Assembly (NCBI GenBank): GCA_029975915.1
Contig: JARKOC010000125.1
Coordinates: 1-64,000 of the forward strand
Length of the DNA stretch: 64,000 bases
DNA from: Bryobacteraceae bacterium
GTDB taxonomy: Bacteria > Acidobacteriota > Terriglobia > Bryobacterales > Bryobacteraceae
Direction: 5' to 3'
Below are positions 19,121 through 28,820 of this stretch, piece by piece (the first letter of the stretch is position 1; every line of letters begins with the position of its first letter). The notes below the pieces were generated by a model, which saw only the letters and a program-made list of their open reading frames with translations, was not told where the DNA came from and searched no databases. A program made the position numbers and the translations under genes.

Positions 19121-20830
19121 TTAAGGCTTCAGATCAGGAGGAGCCACCTTGTTCGTATGAACGTTCTCCGCATGGTAGATCCTGACAAGTTCGGCGAATG
19201 CCTCCCTTAACGCCGGGCTCTGCCTGCCTCCAGACCTGTTCAGTTCATCGTCGATCAAGGCCCTCAAATAGAGAATCCGCCACCGCCAGCCGAGGCGCGC
19301 CTGCGCCGCGAGTTTCCCGTCGGCCCGGCGCATCAGATCGAACGCTTCAGCGGTCCGCTGTGGCGCCTTCTCGAAGCGGCCTTGCCTTCGCCTGTGGTTG
19401 GCTTCCATGATGTCCACGGCGCCGAGGACATCTTCCACCACGCCCGGCGAAAACTCCGATGCGATGTATTCCCTCACCGTCTCCCGCGCCGTTTTGTTCG
19501 CATCCCAATAGAACTGGCTCGAAATCACCTTGTTCAAATCCTCGTAGATGCCTTCGGAATATGGCAGCCCGCCCGTCACTTTCCCGGCTACCTGGTTCCA
19601 CAGGCTCTGCAAATGTCCCGGCAGCGGATTGGCGCCGAAGCCGCCCCAAGGGGACATGCCCCACATGCTGATTTCCGGAAAATTGATCAACGGCAGGCCG
19701 CCCGGCACGCCCCGGTCGAGTGGGTAGCGCGGAAAATCCTCATGGGCGTCGGCCATGATGTAATCCACCCAGCTCTTGTCCTCCTCCAGCGCTTTGGCCA
19801 GACCTGCCCACTCGCCCGCCGGCGGCGAGTCGAACATCCAGGTGGACAGCACTACCTTTGTTTTCGGATTCCGCAAACGGGCCAGGCGCGCCAGTTCCCG
19901 GCTGATGCTGACGAAGCCGCGCGAACCCCATGGCCAGCACTGGTCGCATCCGCAGCCGCCCTCGTCATAGGGCCAGTAAACGACGAAATCCAGGCCCACA
20001 TCGCGGTATTGGTCAAGCAGTCCTTCAAAAGCCTTCACGATATAGGCTCGCCCCGCAGGCTGGCTTGGACACAGGTTCACGCCGAGATCGCCCCGGCGGC
20101 GCCAATCGTCCGGATAACGCTTCGCTCGAAGCTCAACGGGCGCCGTCTTGAAAACCTGGTTCGGGGCGATGAGCGCGCCCACCTGCATCCCGGCCCGCCT
20201 GGCCGCCTTCATCATGGCCCGGATACGTTCCAGGTTGCTTCGCGCGGCCGGGTCGTCATAGGAATCGTACTGCCAGGCTGGGAAGGCGAAACCGGCGGCG
20301 TTGACCCCCCACAGCGCCAGGTCCTCCACATAGGTCTGAAGCTCGCCGATGGGCGCGGCCTCATAGAAGTTGCCGAAGTGCGAGGCCAAATACACGCCGC
20401 GCAACGTCCCCGCCGGGCGCGACGTGCCGCGCCACGCGCCGGGCGAGAACACCCCTGCTTCGCAGTTCGAGTCGCGGAAGAGCTTGCCCAACCCGTAAAG
20501 GACGCCGCGCTCATCGTTGCCAGTGACCACAACCCTGCCGCGCACGCCATTGGATATCGTGAACCCCTCGGCGCCGATACCGGCTTTGACGCGCAACTCG
20601 ATCGTCGTGGTCCTGCGTCCAGGCGTTGTGGTTTGCACGCCGCACTTCTGTTCCACGCGGCGTGTGAAGATTGCCGAAGCTGCGTCGAGCGCCTCCCCAT
20701 TCCTTGTCGGGAGAACCATTCGGACCGGCGGCGCCGCCAGCGCAGGCAGCACGCCTAGGAGCAGCGCGAGGCCGCCCATCACGCCTTGGCTGCTTGTTCG
20801 GGCGTTCGAAATGCAATCTCTGTGCATCAC
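19121..20830 (-). CDS. Secreted glycoside-hydrolase-like protein (GH20/GH67-like architecture)
   Basis: The 569-residue protein has a signal-like N-terminus (VMGGLALLLGVLPALAAPP). Residues about 40-130 resemble the small alpha/beta domain that precedes the barrel in hexosaminidases and glucuronidases, with GFTISNG, VVVTGNDERGVLYGLGKLFRD. A barrel-like region follows: LRGVYLASHFGN, LALWGVNAAGFAFPAWQYDSY, DFVVYWPYDEGGCGCDQCWPW. The catalytic residues cannot be fixed by eye; the DEGGC stretch is a candidate. It stands alone on the minus strand. The substrate is unknown, probably a plant or microbial glycan. Confidence 0.65.
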   Translation of the reverse strand: MMHRDCISNARTSSQGVMGGLALLLGVLPALAAPPVRMVLPTRNGEALDAASAIFTRRVEQKCGVQTTTPGRRTTTIELRVKAGIGAEGFTISNGVRGRVVVTGNDERGVLYGLGKLFRDSNCEAGVFSPGAWRGTSRPAGTLRGVYLASHFGNFYEAAPIGELQTYVEDLALWGVNAAGFAFPAWQYDSYDDPAARSNLERIRAMMKAARRAGMQVGALIAPNQVFKTAPVELRAKRYPDDWRRRGDLGVNLCPSQPAGRAYIVKAFEGLLDQYRDVGLDFVVYWPYDEGGCGCDQCWPWGSRGFVSISRELARLARLRNPKTKVVLSTWMFDSPPAGEWAGLAKALEEDKSWVDYIMADAHEDFPRYPLDRGVPGGLPLINFPEISMWGMSPWGGFGANPLPGHLQSLWNQVAGKVTGGLPYSEGIYEDLNKVISSQFYWDANKTARETVREYIASEFSPGVVEDVLGAVDIMEANHRRRQGRFEKAPQRTAEAFDLMRRADGKLAAQARLGWRWRILYLRALIDDELNRSGGRQSPALREAFAELVRIYHAENVHTNKVAPPDLKP

Positions 20831-21123
20831 CGGGTTCCTCTATGTCGAACTGATTCTCAACATCGCAAACGCCTGCCTCTCTCAACAACCGTCCAAGGCT
20901 CCGTAGAATGCCGGCAGCCGTCCAAGATTCACCATCACACCGGAGCCACGCTTCGCCACCGCCCTGGCGGCTTGCGCAGTATTCACAGGAGCAGCACTTG
21001 GCGATCGGGCCTCTAAACCCGCCATCTTGCGAGTGCGGACAGAAAGTTGCGTTATCGGCCTACTCGACTGGCGAGGCGCGCGCACAACGCTTTCCATTCA
21101 CGGGGCGTAGCGCCAGTCTCTTC

Positions 21124-22263
21124 TTAGTCCGCCGTATCTTCCTGATACTCGCCGATGCCCTGGATCACATCCACGGCGGCGAAAAAGATGGCCGCGCCCA
21201 CCGCCAGCCTCGACCCGGCCCCCATGGCCGCGCGGCCCTGCTGCATATTGCGCGCCGCCGCGTTCACCTCGTCGCCCGCCTTCGCCATCGCCCTTAACGA
21301 ATGCGCCCGGCTCTTGTGCCTCACCGCGCTCATGAACCCATTGCGGGCCAACGTCATCTTTTCGGCGGCGGCAATCATCGCCTCCTGGTTGGCCGCCACC
21401 ATCGCCGCCCCCTGCTTGAACATGTTCTCGCCCGCGTCGCCTGCCAGTTTTCCGCCCACCGCCTTGGCACCCTCGATGGTTACGCCAACCACCTTCGCCG
21501 AGGCCGCCTTGTGCCAGTTGCTGATCAGGCTGCCGGTCACACTGTAGGCCGTGTTGATCATCCCGGCGGTCGCCGCTACCGCCGCGGCACTCGCCGCGCC
21601 GGCTGTGCCAAGCAACCCAACGGCGTAGATCGACGCTCCGCCGCTAAGCGCAGCGATCGCAATCGTACTGCCCAGTTTGATCGCCGCGAGGGTATTGATC
21701 GCTGACGTCAATTCTCCAACCACCTGGGCGTTGATCTCGCGCACATCTTGCGCCACTTGCTCAATGTGCGCCGCGTCTCTGGCCTTGCGGCTCTCCACCC
21801 TGTCCAGGAACGTCTTTGTCGCCACCGCCCCGTGGAACATGGCTGTTGTCCAGCCCGAGACCAACTGCCTGAGATGGTACCCGTACCGCTTTCCAAGTTC
21901 ATCGCCGCGCGCCATCTTCATCTCCACGCTGCCCGGCTTCTCCTTCCACGGCAGTAGCGTGTAAATGGCGTTGAGCACGGTGCTCTCGTCATAGCTCTTC
22001 CATTCGAGCGTGCACGATTCCGCCATCGCCCGGCCCAGAGCCGCCGAGCGCAAGTACTTCATCGTTCTCTCGAATCCCAGAAGCAGGACGGGTACCGGTT
22101 CAGGTGTCCTGCGCGGCGCCAGCGGCGATGGAATCGGGCCGGGCCTCCGGTTCAAGTGTGATCCGGGCGGCGGGAACTGTAGCATAATCAGGCCTCGAAC
22201 TCTTTTTGTATCTGTATTCCATAATCGGCGCAAGTCGAACAGTTCTATACATTGCTCTGTCAC
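21124..22263 (-). CDS. Hypothetical protein with long Gly/Ala-rich hydrophobic core
   Basis: Not recognised. With GTG 22263 (preceded by a strong GGGAGGG site five bases upstream) the product is 379 residues; ATG 22185 is an alternative giving 353. A soluble helical part is followed by a hydrophobic, glycine/alanine-rich segment (about residues 190-250, with IAIAALSGGASIYAVGLLG and AAAVAATAGMINTAYSV), then a second helical part rich in Ala and a final hydrophobic stretch (VGAAIFFAAVDVIQGI). No signal peptide is seen. Such a layout occurs in pore-forming effectors and in some phage or polymorphic-toxin proteins, but no toxin motif can be named. Confidence 0.6.
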   Translation of the reverse strand: MTEQCIELFDLRRLWNTDTKRVRGLIMLQFPPPGSHLNRRPGPIPSPLAPRRTPEPVPVLLLGFERTMKYLRSAALGRAMAESCTLEWKSYDESTVLNAIYTLLPWKEKPGSVEMKMARGDELGKRYGYHLRQLVSGWTTAMFHGAVATKTFLDRVESRKARDAAHIEQVAQDVREINAQVVGELTSAINTLAAIKLGSTIAIAALSGGASIYAVGLLGTAGAASAAAVAATAGMINTAYSVTGSLISNWHKAASAKVVGVTIEGAKAVGGKLAGDAGENMFKQGAAMVAANQEAMIAAAEKMTLARNGFMSAVRHKSRAHSLRAMAKAGDEVNAAARNMQQGRAAMGAGSRLAVGAAIFFAAVDVIQGIGEYQEDTAD

Positions 22264-22340
22264 TCATGCCCTCCCGCCTTCATCCGCTACCATGGAGTGA
22301 GTTCTTCCTGGCCTTCTGCAAGTGTCTCCGGTCAGGATGT

Positions 22341-22369
22341 TTGACTCTCTTTGTCCGGAATGCTATACA
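22341..22369 (+). promoter_or_regulatory. Sigma-70-type promoter for icd
   Basis: TTGACT (22341-22346) and TATACA (22364-22369) are separated by exactly 17 bp and point toward icd, 82 bp before its ATG. Confidence 0.65.
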
Positions 22370-22450
22370 AAAACGGAAGGTATCGTCCGGCCCCTGGGAG
22401 TGTTCAGGCTGAGCGCGGCCTTCGCCAAGTCAGAGTAGAGGAAGTCGAAG

Positions 22451-23686
<1,236 letters not shown>

Positions 23687-23768
23687 ACGGCCAGCCCATC
23701 ACAGCCCCCATCGAGCCCCCTGGCGCCTCCCGCCAGGGGTTTCTCCATCTGCATAATCCCACCCCCTC

Positions 23769-24452
23769 GTGGCGCAGGCTTCAGCCTGCCGCGTCGAGAC
23801 TCGTCTCGACGCCCGGAAGGCGGACCCCCTGGTCCGCGCGGGGTCCCCCGACCCCGCCCTGTTAGCCTCCGTCCCCGAACACAGCGAGCGGGTACCTTCC
23901 GCCACCGGCCCCCGCACCCCCGCCGGCAAAGCCCGCTCTTCCCGCAACGCCCTCAAACACGGCCTCCGGGCAAAGAAGCTCGACAACGCCGTCGCCCCCG
24001 AACTCCGCGCCGCCTACGATGCCCTCCGCGAACAGTACCGCGACGAATTCCGACCCTCCGGCGCCATCCAATCGCCCCTGCTCGACATGGTCATCTTCGC
24101 CGCCTGGCAGCTTTACAAAATCCGCGAAATGGAGCTCTTCTCGGACCTCGACCTCGGCGCGCCCGGTTCGTTTGGTCGCAGCGAAAAACTCGCCCGCTAC
24201 CGCGGCTCCCACGAGCGGCTGATGTTCCGTAGCCTCAATCAACTCAAGCAGATACAGCAAGAACGGCTCCTCCGAGAGACTGACTTGAAAGCCGCCCTCC
24301 CCGCCCACCTCCCGCCCGCCGTCAAGGTGAAGCCACTGCTGAACCACGTTCAATTGCTGGCAAAGCGCCCGAAGACGGCCGTCGCCTGTTCCAGCACTCA
24401 CAATCCGCCCCCTGGCCCAGCCGTCTCGCCGCGTCCCTCCCCGATCGGGTGA
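23769..24452 (+). CDS. Hypothetical protein with TGPRTP-KARSSRNALKHGL signature
   Basis: The function is not known. The conserved part begins at about residue 45 (SATGPRTPAGKARSSRNALKHGL) and is followed by a helical region (AYDALREQYRDEF, MVIFAAWQLYKIREME). I recall this signature as abundant in Acidobacteria genomes. The first 30 codons are encoded by a chain of four hairpins (23774-23856), so the N-terminus looks replaced by a repeat element. No ribosome site precedes GTG 23769 and no later canonical start leaves the signature intact. The copy may be damaged or expressed from an unusual start. Confidence 0.5.
   Translation: MAQASACRVETRLDARKADPLVRAGSPDPALLASVPEHSERVPSATGPRTPAGKARSSRNALKHGLRAKKLDNAVAPELRAAYDALREQYRDEFRPSGAIQSPLLDMVIFAAWQLYKIREMELFSDLDLGAPGSFGRSEKLARYRGSHERLMFRSLNQLKQIQQERLLRETDLKAALPAHLPPAVKVKPLLNHVQLLAKRPKTAVACSSTHNPPPGPAVSPRPSPIG
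23774..23856. repeat. Array of four consecutive hairpins (REP-like element)
   Basis: Four perfect inverted repeats follow one another: GCAGGCT/AGCCTGC (23774-23789), CGTCGAGAC/GTCTCGACG (23792-23811), GCGGACC/GGTCCGC (23820-23837) and CGGGGTC/GACCCCG (23839-23856), with loops of 2, 2, 4 and 4 nt. The composition and tight packing suggest a dispersed palindromic element. The structure is seen; its genome-wide repetition is an inference. Confidence 0.8.
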
Positions 24453-24751
24453 GGAAAACGCCGCTCTTCCTCAAAGGCAATGCTGTGCAAAGTCGAGTTG
24501 AGTCAGGCCGGCCGCGCCGCTTCGCAGATGAGCGCCCTGCATTGAGATTTCGGATGGCCCCGTTGGAGCCACCAGGGTGGGTGCAGATTCGCCCATTGAC
24601 AAGCACCTATCGCGAAAGGAGGAAGAGGAATGCGGCCTAATCTTCGACATGGCAAGTCTGCTGGTCATTCTCGGCCGTGATCATCTCCCGAACCATGCCT
24701 TGAAGTCTTCCATTCGCTAAACTGAAATGTCATCACCAGTCAGCCAAGTAA

Positions 24752-25237
24752 ATGAGCGAAATGAAAGACCTTCTCGATCGATTCCGCCGAGGGGCGGAGT
24801 TGGTGGCGGTTGTGAGCACGGGTTCAGCAGGCGCCGAATGGGATTTTGTTCCTGGGCCGGGCAAGTGGTCCATACGCCAGATCATCTGCCACCTCGCCGA
24901 TTCCGAAATGATCGGCCGTTATCGCCTGGCCAGCGTTATCGCCGAAGATAACCCAACTTTAATGTGGTATGACCAAGACGCTTGGGCGGTGAACCTCGAC
25001 TACTCGAAACGTAAGTTCTCGCAGGCGCTCGAAACATTCCGGCGCGTCCGTGGCGAGAACTACGAGTTGCTCAAAGACCTGCCGGAGGAAGCCTTCGTCC
25101 GCACTGGCGTGCACTCGAAGAACGGACCAATGACGCTGAAGGACCTGTTGTTGATGTATGCCGAGCACGCGGAAGGTCACGCCCGGCAGATCAAGGAAGC
25201 TCGTGAAGCCTATAAGGCTGCCAAAGCCGCCAGGTAA
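24752..25237 (+). CDS. DinB/YfiT-like four-helix metalloprotein
   Basis: A 161-residue protein of the DinB superfamily. The three metal-ligand positions can be seen in ICHLADSE (near residue 50) and in the paired histidines of YAEHAEGHARQI (near 135-145). The family includes thiol transferases such as bacillithiol transferase and many uncharacterised stress proteins. The length is usual. ATG 24752 lies in a long upstream gap (24453-24751) in which I see no other gene. Confidence 0.85.
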   Translation: MSEMKDLLDRFRRGAELVAVVSTGSAGAEWDFVPGPGKWSIRQIICHLADSEMIGRYRLASVIAEDNPTLMWYDQDAWAVNLDYSKRKFSQALETFRRVRGENYELLKDLPEEAFVRTGVHSKNGPMTLKDLLLMYAEHAEGHARQIKEAREAYKAAKAAR

Positions 25238-25382
25238 GCATTGCGCGTCCCCGCAGCAAAAAACCGGCCGGTCCTCGACTGAACTGGTATGATTGGGCGA
25301 CAGGCCAAAGCGCACCGTTACGATTCATGACATTGGATTCTGAACTTGTGCTGCCTGCGTGAAGACCGGGAGGTACATCACG

Positions 25383-26921
25383 TTGAGAGTCCATATCGTG
25401 AATCCGAGTGACGATGCGTTCGGCGTCGGCGTCATCACGCCGCGCTGGGTCTATGTCCTGGCCGCGGCGACGCCGCCGCGGTTCGGCAACCCCATCATCA
25501 CCGACGAAACACTCGAAAAGCTCGACCTGGAGACCGTCCAGGCCGGCGATGTCGTGGGTATTGGTATCCACACGGCAAACGCTTACCGCGGCTACGAAAT
25601 CGGCAAGGCGGCGCGCGCGCGCGGCGCATGGGTTGTCTATGGCGGCATCCACGCCACCCTTTACCCAGAGGAAGCCCATGAGTTGGGCGCGGCTCACGCC
25701 GCCGTTAAAGGCGACGGCGACATCGCTTGGGGCGAGGTGCTCGGCGACATCGAGAAGGGCGCTCCCGAACGCATTTATGAAGGGGGCCGCGTCGGCGCCA
25801 ATGAATTCCTCAAAGCCCGCTGGGATCTGCTACCCCCCAGCAGCTACATGTGGGCTTCGGTGCAAACGGTTCGCGGCTGCCCGAAGCACTGCTCGTTTTG
25901 TTCGGTCTGGCGGACCGACGGGCAGAAGCCGCGCCAGCGCGGGACCGATGCGGTTGTCGCCGAAATCGTCCAGCTCCGCCGCCTCGGCTACCGGTTCATT
26001 GCCCTGGCCGACGACAATTTCTACACCGTCACGTTGACCGACATCGAACTCGCCGAAAAGCAGGGCAATCCGGAGCGTATCGCGGAACTCAAGGCCATGC
26101 GCGCCGAACGCTTCGAGTTGATGGAGAAACTCGCCATGTTGCCCAAGGATCTGGTCTTCTACACCCAGATCACCATGGAAGCCGCCGAAGATCCCGCGTT
26201 CCTTGAAGCGATGAATAAGGCTCATATCAAGGGCGCCCTGGTCGGAGTCGAAGCCGTGACCGAGGAAGGACTGAAGGCCGTCTTCAAGGATTTCAATTGC
26301 TCCGGAGACACGCTTGTGTCCCGCCTGAAGACTTTCCGCAAGCACGATGTCCATGTCCTCGGCTCGTTCATCTTTGGCCTTCCCACGGACCGCGAGGACA
26401 CCTTCCGCGCCACCGCCGAACTGGCGAAAAAATCCGACCTCACCTTTGCCCAGTTCGTCGTCATGACCCCTTTCCCTGGCACCGTCGATTTCAAGAAGTG
26501 GGAGACCGAACTCGGCGAGAACGCGGAGAAGGTCCATGGGGTGCCCGTCACCCGCTACTGGCAACTGCCTTCGCACATCCGGCCGAAGCGCTATTCGCCG
26601 CATCCCACGATGACGGTTGACGAGATCCGCGCCAACACGCAGAAGGTCTGGGACAGCTTCTATGAGATCAAGGCGATCTGGAAGCGCTCTAACTGCGTCA
26701 AGTCGATCCGGGCCCGGCTGGCCTTCGTCCTGATCTCGAAACTCTACCGCCAGATGTATGCCAATACCGGCATCACGACCGATAGCGCCCGCCGGAAGAG
26801 CGCCACCCAGTGGTCGCGCTGGATCGCGAAGCCTTGCCTGAAATTGTTCCGCACCACGCCGATGCCGGAACTCGCAATGCCTTCCACCGTGCCCGAGGCG
26901 TTCCCAATTCTGGGCGACTAA
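25383..26921 (+). CDS. B12-binding-domain radical SAM protein, function unassigned
   Basis: I choose TTG 25383 because GGGAGG lies nine bases upstream; an in-frame GTG at 25359 lacks a site. The 512-residue protein has an N-terminal cobalamin-binding-like Rossmann part (RVHIVNPSDDAFGVGVITPRW, GIGIHTANAYRGYEIGK, VVYGGIHATLYPEEA) and the radical SAM core with CPKHCSFC, the CxxxCxxC cluster motif, near residue 170. The C-terminal 120 residues are helical. It lies just before the convergent hopanoid genes, so a lipid-modifying role such as methylation is possible, but it does not match HpnJ and no hopanoid methylase can be claimed. Confidence 0.75.
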   Translation: MRVHIVNPSDDAFGVGVITPRWVYVLAAATPPRFGNPIITDETLEKLDLETVQAGDVVGIGIHTANAYRGYEIGKAARARGAWVVYGGIHATLYPEEAHELGAAHAAVKGDGDIAWGEVLGDIEKGAPERIYEGGRVGANEFLKARWDLLPPSSYMWASVQTVRGCPKHCSFCSVWRTDGQKPRQRGTDAVVAEIVQLRRLGYRFIALADDNFYTVTLTDIELAEKQGNPERIAELKAMRAERFELMEKLAMLPKDLVFYTQITMEAAEDPAFLEAMNKAHIKGALVGVEAVTEEGLKAVFKDFNCSGDTLVSRLKTFRKHDVHVLGSFIFGLPTDREDTFRATAELAKKSDLTFAQFVVMTPFPGTVDFKKWETELGENAEKVHGVPVTRYWQLPSHIRPKRYSPHPTMTVDEIRANTQKVWDSFYEIKAIWKRSNCVKSIRARLAFVLISKLYRQMYANTGITTDSARRKSATQWSRWIAKPCLKLFRTTPMPELAMPSTVPEAFPILGD

Positions 26922-27034
26922 GCGCCCAACGTGCGCTTGTCCTCCGAGCTAATTCGAGCACAATGCGCAGCAGACAGCTTACGCGCGCGAGGCGGATCCG
27001 CTCCGCCCGTTGGGTCATGGCGTCCAGACCTGCT

Positions 27035-28141
27035 TCAGACCCTCTCCAGCTTCCCTTCCCTCGTCAACCTGAACTTTCGCCCCCGCCATTCAATCCGGTT
27101 GCCTACCCAACCGCCCGCCCACATCACGAACGACCAGACATCCCACAAAGGCGCCGCCCAGCAGAACGCCATCGCCGGCGTCTGCTTCAACGCTGCTCCC
27201 GCCGCCAATGCCGCCATCGCCCGCGCCCCCCATACCGCCGCCGCGATCCACGGCTGGCCCGTTAGCAGAAACGCAATCATCCACACGCCCGCATGTGTCA
27301 CTGGCAGGCCGGCGTAGCCGTCCATGCGCGACACCCGGATCGTCCGCATCCAGCGCTGCTGGTGCCGCCACACCGCCGCGAACGACGGATCGGACAGATG
27401 CGTCTCAACTACCACCTCGCTGATATGCGCCTGCTTGCCGTCGGTCACAATTCGCTTCGAAAGTTGATAGTCGTCAGCGACGTAGTCCGCGATCGCCTCG
27501 AACCCGCCAATCGCCTCCAGATCCGCCCGCCTGAAACACAGCGTCGATCCGAATCCGAACTCCCGCACGCCCACCAGCGGCGCCACCAGCGCCGAAGGAA
27601 TGTAGTCCACCCCTATGCCGAACGCCTCCCACTTGCCCGCCGGTGACGACGCCACGGGCCGGAACACGCACGTAACCATGCCAACGGCCGCATCGGCTTC
27701 AATCGGCGCAACCACGCGCTTAAGGTAATCCCGCGGCACTGTCACGTCACTGTCGTTCACCACCAGAACTGGATACCGCGCTTGCCGCGCCAATTCGATC
27801 AGCGTGCCCACCTTGGCGTTAGGCGTCTCAATTTTTGAATGGATGAGCCGGATCGGAACATCCGGGTGCGCAGCGATCAATCGCTCGATCGCCGGCACGG
27901 CTGCGTCGTCCATCGAATGCACGCCGAACAGAATCTCGTACTCCGGGTAGTCCATTGTCGCGTGCGACTCGATGGCCTCCTCGAAACTCTCGTCCAGCCC
28001 GCAGACCGGTTTTAGAATCGACACCGGCGCGCCCGGCGGCGGCTCCGGTACGCGGCGGAACAGAAAGCGGAGCGACGCGGCGCACGACACCAATTGATAT
28101 CCGAGTGGAATGATCGCGGCGATGAGGGTCGGCAACGTCAT
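27035..28141 (-). CDS. hpnI: Hopanoid glycosyltransferase HpnI
   Basis: HpnI adds N-acetylglucosamine to bacteriohopanetetrol in hopanoid side-chain synthesis. The 368-residue protein resembles ceramide glucosyltransferases (GT21): an N-terminal membrane segment, VSILKPVCGLDESFEEAIES, VVNDSDVTVPRDYL (the D-x-D region), EFGFGSTLCFRRADLEAIGGF, DDYQLSKRI and HQQRWMRTIR (the QxxRW motif), and C-terminal membrane helices. ATG 28141 overlaps the stop of the upstream EmrE-like gene (ATGA). It is last gene of hpnJ-emrE-emrE-hpnI. An HpnK deacetylase gene is not seen in the window. Confidence 0.88.
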   Translation of the reverse strand: MTLPTLIAAIIPLGYQLVSCAASLRFLFRRVPEPPPGAPVSILKPVCGLDESFEEAIESHATMDYPEYEILFGVHSMDDAAVPAIERLIAAHPDVPIRLIHSKIETPNAKVGTLIELARQARYPVLVVNDSDVTVPRDYLKRVVAPIEADAAVGMVTCVFRPVASSPAGKWEAFGIGVDYIPSALVAPLVGVREFGFGSTLCFRRADLEAIGGFEAIADYVADDYQLSKRIVTDGKQAHISEVVVETHLSDPSFAAVWRHQQRWMRTIRVSRMDGYAGLPVTHAGVWMIAFLLTGQPWIAAAVWGARAMAALAAGAALKQTPAMAFCWAAPLWDVWSFVMWAGGWVGNRIEWRGRKFRLTREGKLERV

Positions 28142-28446
28142 CGCGATATCAGGAAGACCCCGGCCAGCACCAGCAACGCCCCCGCCCATCGTTTCGCCGT
28201 CACCGTTTCATGGAGAACCGCCCGCGCCAGCAAGGTTTCGATCGCAAGGCTCAGCGCCGTCGCCGGCACGGCAAAACTTAGATCGGCGATCTTCAGCAAC
28301 TGCGTGAACGCGAAAAACGATGTCGCCATGAAAGCGACCGATAACGGCAGCTTCCACAACCGCCCGCCCCGTCTCATGCCGTGGCTCTGAAGCAGGTCGC
28401 AACAAACGGTCGCCATGACGACGCAGCCGACAAGCAGCCATTTCAC
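28138..28446 (-). CDS. Small EmrE/EamA-type membrane protein, second of a pair
   Basis: The 102-residue product has four predicted membrane helices and the half-size EamA/SMR layout (LSFAVPATALSLAIETLLARAVLHETV, RWAGALLVLAGVFLISR). It overlaps both neighbours by four bases: the preceding EmrE-like gene and hpnI. Two such half-size proteins encoded together recall ArnE/ArnF, the flippase for a lipid-linked amino sugar. In this hopanoid context I infer transport of a hopanoid or its donor across the membrane. Confidence 0.8.
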   Translation of the reverse strand: MKWLLVGCVVMATVCCDLLQSHGMRRGGRLWKLPLSVAFMATSFFAFTQLLKIADLSFAVPATALSLAIETLLARAVLHETVTAKRWAGALLVLAGVFLISR

Positions 28447-28811
28447 GGCTTGGGCTCCTCGCTGGCCGGCGGCGTCATCGACGTCAGCGCCGCGCCCGCC
28501 GCAATTAGCAACGCGCCCGCCCAGCGCGCCGCGCTCACCTGTTCGCCAAGCAGGAGAGCGCCCGCCGCGACGTTCAGGGCATAGCCAATGCTGGTGATGG
28601 GCAGGACAAAGCTCAAGTCGGCCACGCCAAGCAGTTTCATCCTGAGCAGCGTCCAGGCGATCAGCATGGCGATGCCGGCGATCACAGCCGGATGCGCCAG
28701 CGCGGCAATCGGCGAAATGCCAGCCGGCGCCGCCTTCATGCCCAGACTGAGCGCGAAGTTGCCCGCCACGTTGCTGGCGATCACCAGCACCAGCAGCACG
28801 AATGTCCGCAT
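28443..28811 (-). CDS. Small EmrE/EamA-type membrane protein, first of a pair
   Basis: A 122-residue four-helix membrane protein with the EamA/SMR pattern (LLGVADLSFVLPITSIGYALNVAAGALLLGEQV, then RWAGALLIAAGAALTSM). It starts nine bases after the hpnJ stop and overlaps the next gene by ATGA. It differs in sequence from its partner, as expected for a heterodimer rather than a recent duplication. It has an unusual proline/glutamate-rich tail of about twelve residues. Confidence 0.8.
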   Translation of the reverse strand: MRTFVLLVLVIASNVAGNFALSLGMKAAPAGISPIAALAHPAVIAGIAMLIAWTLLRMKLLGVADLSFVLPITSIGYALNVAAGALLLGEQVSAARWAGALLIAAGAALTSMTPPASEEPKP

Positions 28812-28820
28812 CCGCGCCGC

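Noticed and set aside
19382..20758. A 458-codon plus-strand open frame
   Set aside because: It is a shadow of the secreted glycosidase-like gene on the minus strand.
23774..23856. CRISPR array
   Set aside because: The units are four different hairpins without equal repeats or spacers.
25383..26921. Hopanoid C-2 or C-3 methylase (HpnP/HpnR)
   Set aside because: The radical SAM motif and B12-like part fit many families; I do not see specific HpnP or HpnR signatures, so only the broad class is reported.
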